Of a DNA stretch of 64,000 nucleotides, positions 61,280 to 64,000 are shown piece after piece (the first letter of the stretch is position 1; each line of letters opens with the position of its first letter). The notes under the pieces are model-generated. The model was not told the origin of the DNA. It saw nothing but the letters and a program-made list of their open reading frames with translations, and made no database searches. The translations under genes and the position numbers were made by a program. The DNA is from Plasmodium relictum. Taxonomy: Eukaryota; Apicomplexa; Aconoidasida; Haemosporida; Plasmodiidae. The DNA lies in the NCBI RefSeq assembly GCF_900005765.1, contig NC_041691.1:744001-808000 (forward strand). Direction: 5' to 3'.

Positions 61280-64000
61280 TTATAAGTTAGAATTATATTC
61301 ATCATATATATCTAATATTAAATCTCTTAAAAGAATAGGTGTAAATATCTTTTTTAAAGGATTTTCATCAATCATTTGTTTTTGATAGCATTCACAAATA
61401 AAACAATATAAAACGGTATCGGCTAAAGTAGATATAGTTGTAATAAAATAAGATGTTATTATTCCACACAAAATACCAATTACCTGAAAAAAGAAAAAGT
61501 TATTGAAATATATATGAAATAAAAAAATAAAAAAATAATAAATTATTTTGTTCTTTTGCATATACAAATGATGCAAAAAATGGATTAGGAACAAAATTTG
61601 GTGAAAACAAATCACTATATCTTTGAAAATTATTAAAAATCTAAAAAAAAAAAAGAAATAATAATAATAATAAATAAAAAGTTATTATTACGTGAAGTAT
61701 AATATTAGTATAATAATGATAATAAAATAAATTTATATATTTTCTGTTTTACATTAAATGATAAAAATGTCATAATCATGGTAGTGAAGCAGGGAAATAT
61801 TATATTCAGTATGTAAGTTGTCTAAAAAAAAAAAAATTAAAAAAATAGAAAAAAAAATGTATTTATTTTTATAATTTATTTAAAATTCTTTTAAAAAATT
61901 CTTTATTTACTCCATGTAAAGATGCTGCTGGCGAAGTAGAATTAATTAGCTTTTTTGATGAAGTATCACAAGCAAATAAATAAGGATATGATGTCATAGA
62001 CATCTGAAAATATAAATGAAATAAAATTTTATATTAATTTTATAATATTTTATCATTTTTTTTTTTTTTTTATTTTACTGTAATTTTCTTTTTCATGTAA
62101 ATATTATATATTTTTATAATTTTCTTTTTTTTTCATTTATATTTTTTGTGATTAAAAAAAATAACTTACTTCACAATAAGCGGACATTGTATGCAAATCA
62201 ATGAGCTTAGAAACAGGCCTTAATATAAAATCTATAACATGAAAATTAAAAAATATTTATATATAATATTACTCTTAACAGTATGTTATTAAAATGATAA
62301 TAATTAATATTATATTATTTTATTTTTTTTTATTTACAAAATCTTTCCTTTAGGTTATGAATTAAATCATTGAAAAAAAAAGGGAGAGATAAAGTACTAT
62401 TAGCCCAAAAGAACAAAACACGTAGAAGTTTAATGGATAAGTTAATAAAACTTGATAAAACTAGACTACCAAAATGATAATCTAGAATTGTTTCTAAAAA
62501 AAAAAAAGAAAAAGAAAAAATAAATAAATGTACAAATAAATAAAAAAAATTTTAAATAAATTTATAAGGATATCTTGTTTTATTTTAAAATATAAAAAAT
62601 TACTCATGGTTTCTCCCACATTTATATTTTTATGGAAACGAACTTTATCACTAAAATACCACACAGCTCCTATAAATATAAATATATACATATATACATA
62701 TGAAATTCTTATATTTAATCAAACGTTTAAAATAAGAATTAGTTGAATTACCTAGATAGCTTATGGCAAATTGGTTTAAAGATTGTAATATTTCGCAAAC
62801 AAAAAAATATAAATATATCCAAAATCTAAAATAAAAATGAATAAATTTAATTTTTTTTTACTTTTTCTTTACTATATTATTTTTTATAAATTTTTTTTTT
62901 AATAATTCTTATATTTCTTTACATAGAAAAAATATATGATGTTTTGAAATAATAAAAAAATTTTTGGAGGGATACTATTTCACTATTTCCATTAGAATCT
63001 AATTCCAAATTTAACTATAAAAATAATAGAATAAGAAATCGTATATATATTTTTTTTTATAATCTTCTATATAATATCTTAAAATATGTATGTTTGTAAT
63101 TATTGTTATTGTAAATTACCCTTTTTTCATAAAGTGATCCAGCTGTCATTATGTATATGTAAGTATAAACCCAAATAAGAAACCATGCCAATGATATAAT
63201 TGTAACTATAACTGGTGCATATAGTATATTAGATATATTGTATATAAAATTTAAACAAATTCCTATTAATTTGGATGTATATTTATATGTATTTCTATAT
63301 ATAAATATTATAAATAGTGATATTATTCCATGAAGTAATATTATGAAACATATTAGAATAGAAATAAAATAATGATATGAAAAAAGGGATCCCTTTAATG
63401 GATTAAATAATAGATATAAATGTTTATGAATGAAATATATAGGGAAGCATATCATAGAAGCAAGAAATAATATTAAAAACAAATGAAAAGATGGGGTTGG
63501 TAGATGATATAAGAAAAGTAAGTAGATAAAAGATAATATTGTAGTAATCAAAACGAAAATAACTACAAAATATAAAGAATTATGAAAGGAAAACAAATTA
63601 ACGAACGTTTTATATCTATTCGTAAAGATTATATTTACGACTTTCTCCCTTAATGATTTATCCTTAGGAAAGCATATATTCATTATATTAGTAGTATCAT
63701 AATATGGTGAATTTAAAGAATATTCTACATACAAATTATTATTTGAACTTTTCGTGTAATCACTATAAACTACATTTGTTGTAGTATTCCCCTTTTTATC
63801 CATAACAACTTTTTTTTTATTCTTATCAGAAAATAAATAAGAATCATCAAAAAATCCTTTATTTTTATTATTTTTATTTGTATCCTCATTTAAATATATC
63901 TTCCTTTTGGAAGTATCATCAGATGTTGGGCATGATTCTAAGCATTTCCCATATTTATTTAGTATTTCAGGTTTTGATGTTTTAGGAGATAATGGAAAAT
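61280..64000 (-). CDS. Choline-transporter-like (CTL/SLC44) membrane protein, 10 exons visible, 5' end outside window
   Basis: SLC44 proteins are polytopic membrane proteins linked to choline or related solute transport; the substrate here is unproven. Minus-strand exons: 63120->64000, 62923-63014, 62752-62825, 62604-62669, 62338-62493, 62170-62231, 61911-62003, 61753-61821, 61566-61640, 61280-61483; all in phase. The frame stays open to the right edge, so the Met at 63803 is not the start. Upstream of it, KYGKCLESCP resembles the CTL extracellular Cys segment. Family marks: WIYLYFFVCEILQSLNQFAI joined to GAVWYF (cf. 'LNxxIAxGxxVLAGAFASYYW'), DYHFGSLVLSSFINL (cf. 'YHTGSLAxGSLI'), AYCEMSMTSYPYLFAC, and the last-membrane block ISTLADTVLYCFICECYQKQ (cf. 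'VDTLFLCFLEDLERN'). Eight or more hydrophobic helices are visible. Tiny exons explain why simple ORFs miss it. Confidence 0.87.

Overview
The window is nuclear DNA from a malaria parasite (Plasmodium). Base composition is extremely AT-rich. Intergenic DNA is almost only poly(A), poly(T) and (AT)n. Proteins are swollen with Asn/Lys/Asp/Glu low-complexity inserts, and short introns run from GTAAnn to a T-rich tract plus AG. From memory (not checked here), a PHD-finger gene next to a CAF-1 WD40 gene matches a P. falciparum chromosome 14 neighbourhood. The species cannot be fixed from sequence alone; a P. falciparum-like or avian species would fit.

Fifteen protein genes are supported; both outer ones run off the window. 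Left to right: (1) 1-10907 +, a giant chromatin reader with two PHD/zinc-knuckle/extended-PHD modules, 5' end missing; (2) 11742-13353 -, an RbAp48/MSI1-type histone chaperone in 4 exons; (3) 15098-18118 +, unknown; (4) 18632-22083 -, HID1 in 4 exons; (5) 22619-22900 +, the tiny two-exon NOP10; (6) 24243-25252 +, SF-assemblin in 2 exons; (7) 26221-27999 +, a membrane-anchored C6H2 zinc-finger protein; (8) 29228-30526 +, protein-L-isoaspartate methyltransferase in 3 exons; (9) 31639-34758 +, Rad4/XPC; (10) 34970-36378 -, SPOUT RNA methyltransferase in 2 exons; (11) 37091-43488 +, an 18-exon LRRC9-like leucine-rich-repeat protein; (12) 44846-49269 +, importin-11-like karyopherin in 3 exons; (13) 50107-56179 -, a zinc-ribbon/Glu-rich protein ending in a kinesin-like fold without nucleotide-binding motifs; (14) 56945-58357 -, the mitochondrial porin VDAC in 7 exons; (15) 59267-60358 +, a syntaxin; and 61280-64000 -, a choline-transporter-like (SLC44) protein with 10 visible exons, 5' end missing. 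That makes sixteen entries counting both edge-truncated genes.

There is no operon logic. Genes stand alone, in divergent pairs (2/3, 4/5, 10/11, 14/15) or convergent pairs (1/2, 3/4, 9/10, 12/13, 15/16). Loose themes are chromatin (PHD protein, RbAp48), RNA modification (NOP10, SPOUT), repair (Rad4, PIMT), membrane traffic (HID1, syntaxin) and cytoskeleton (SF-assemblin, kinesin-like, possibly LRRC9). Exon models were built by hand from splice consensus, reading phase and remembered family sequences; every internal junction keeps frame. No tRNA, rRNA, mobile element or CRISPR array was seen.
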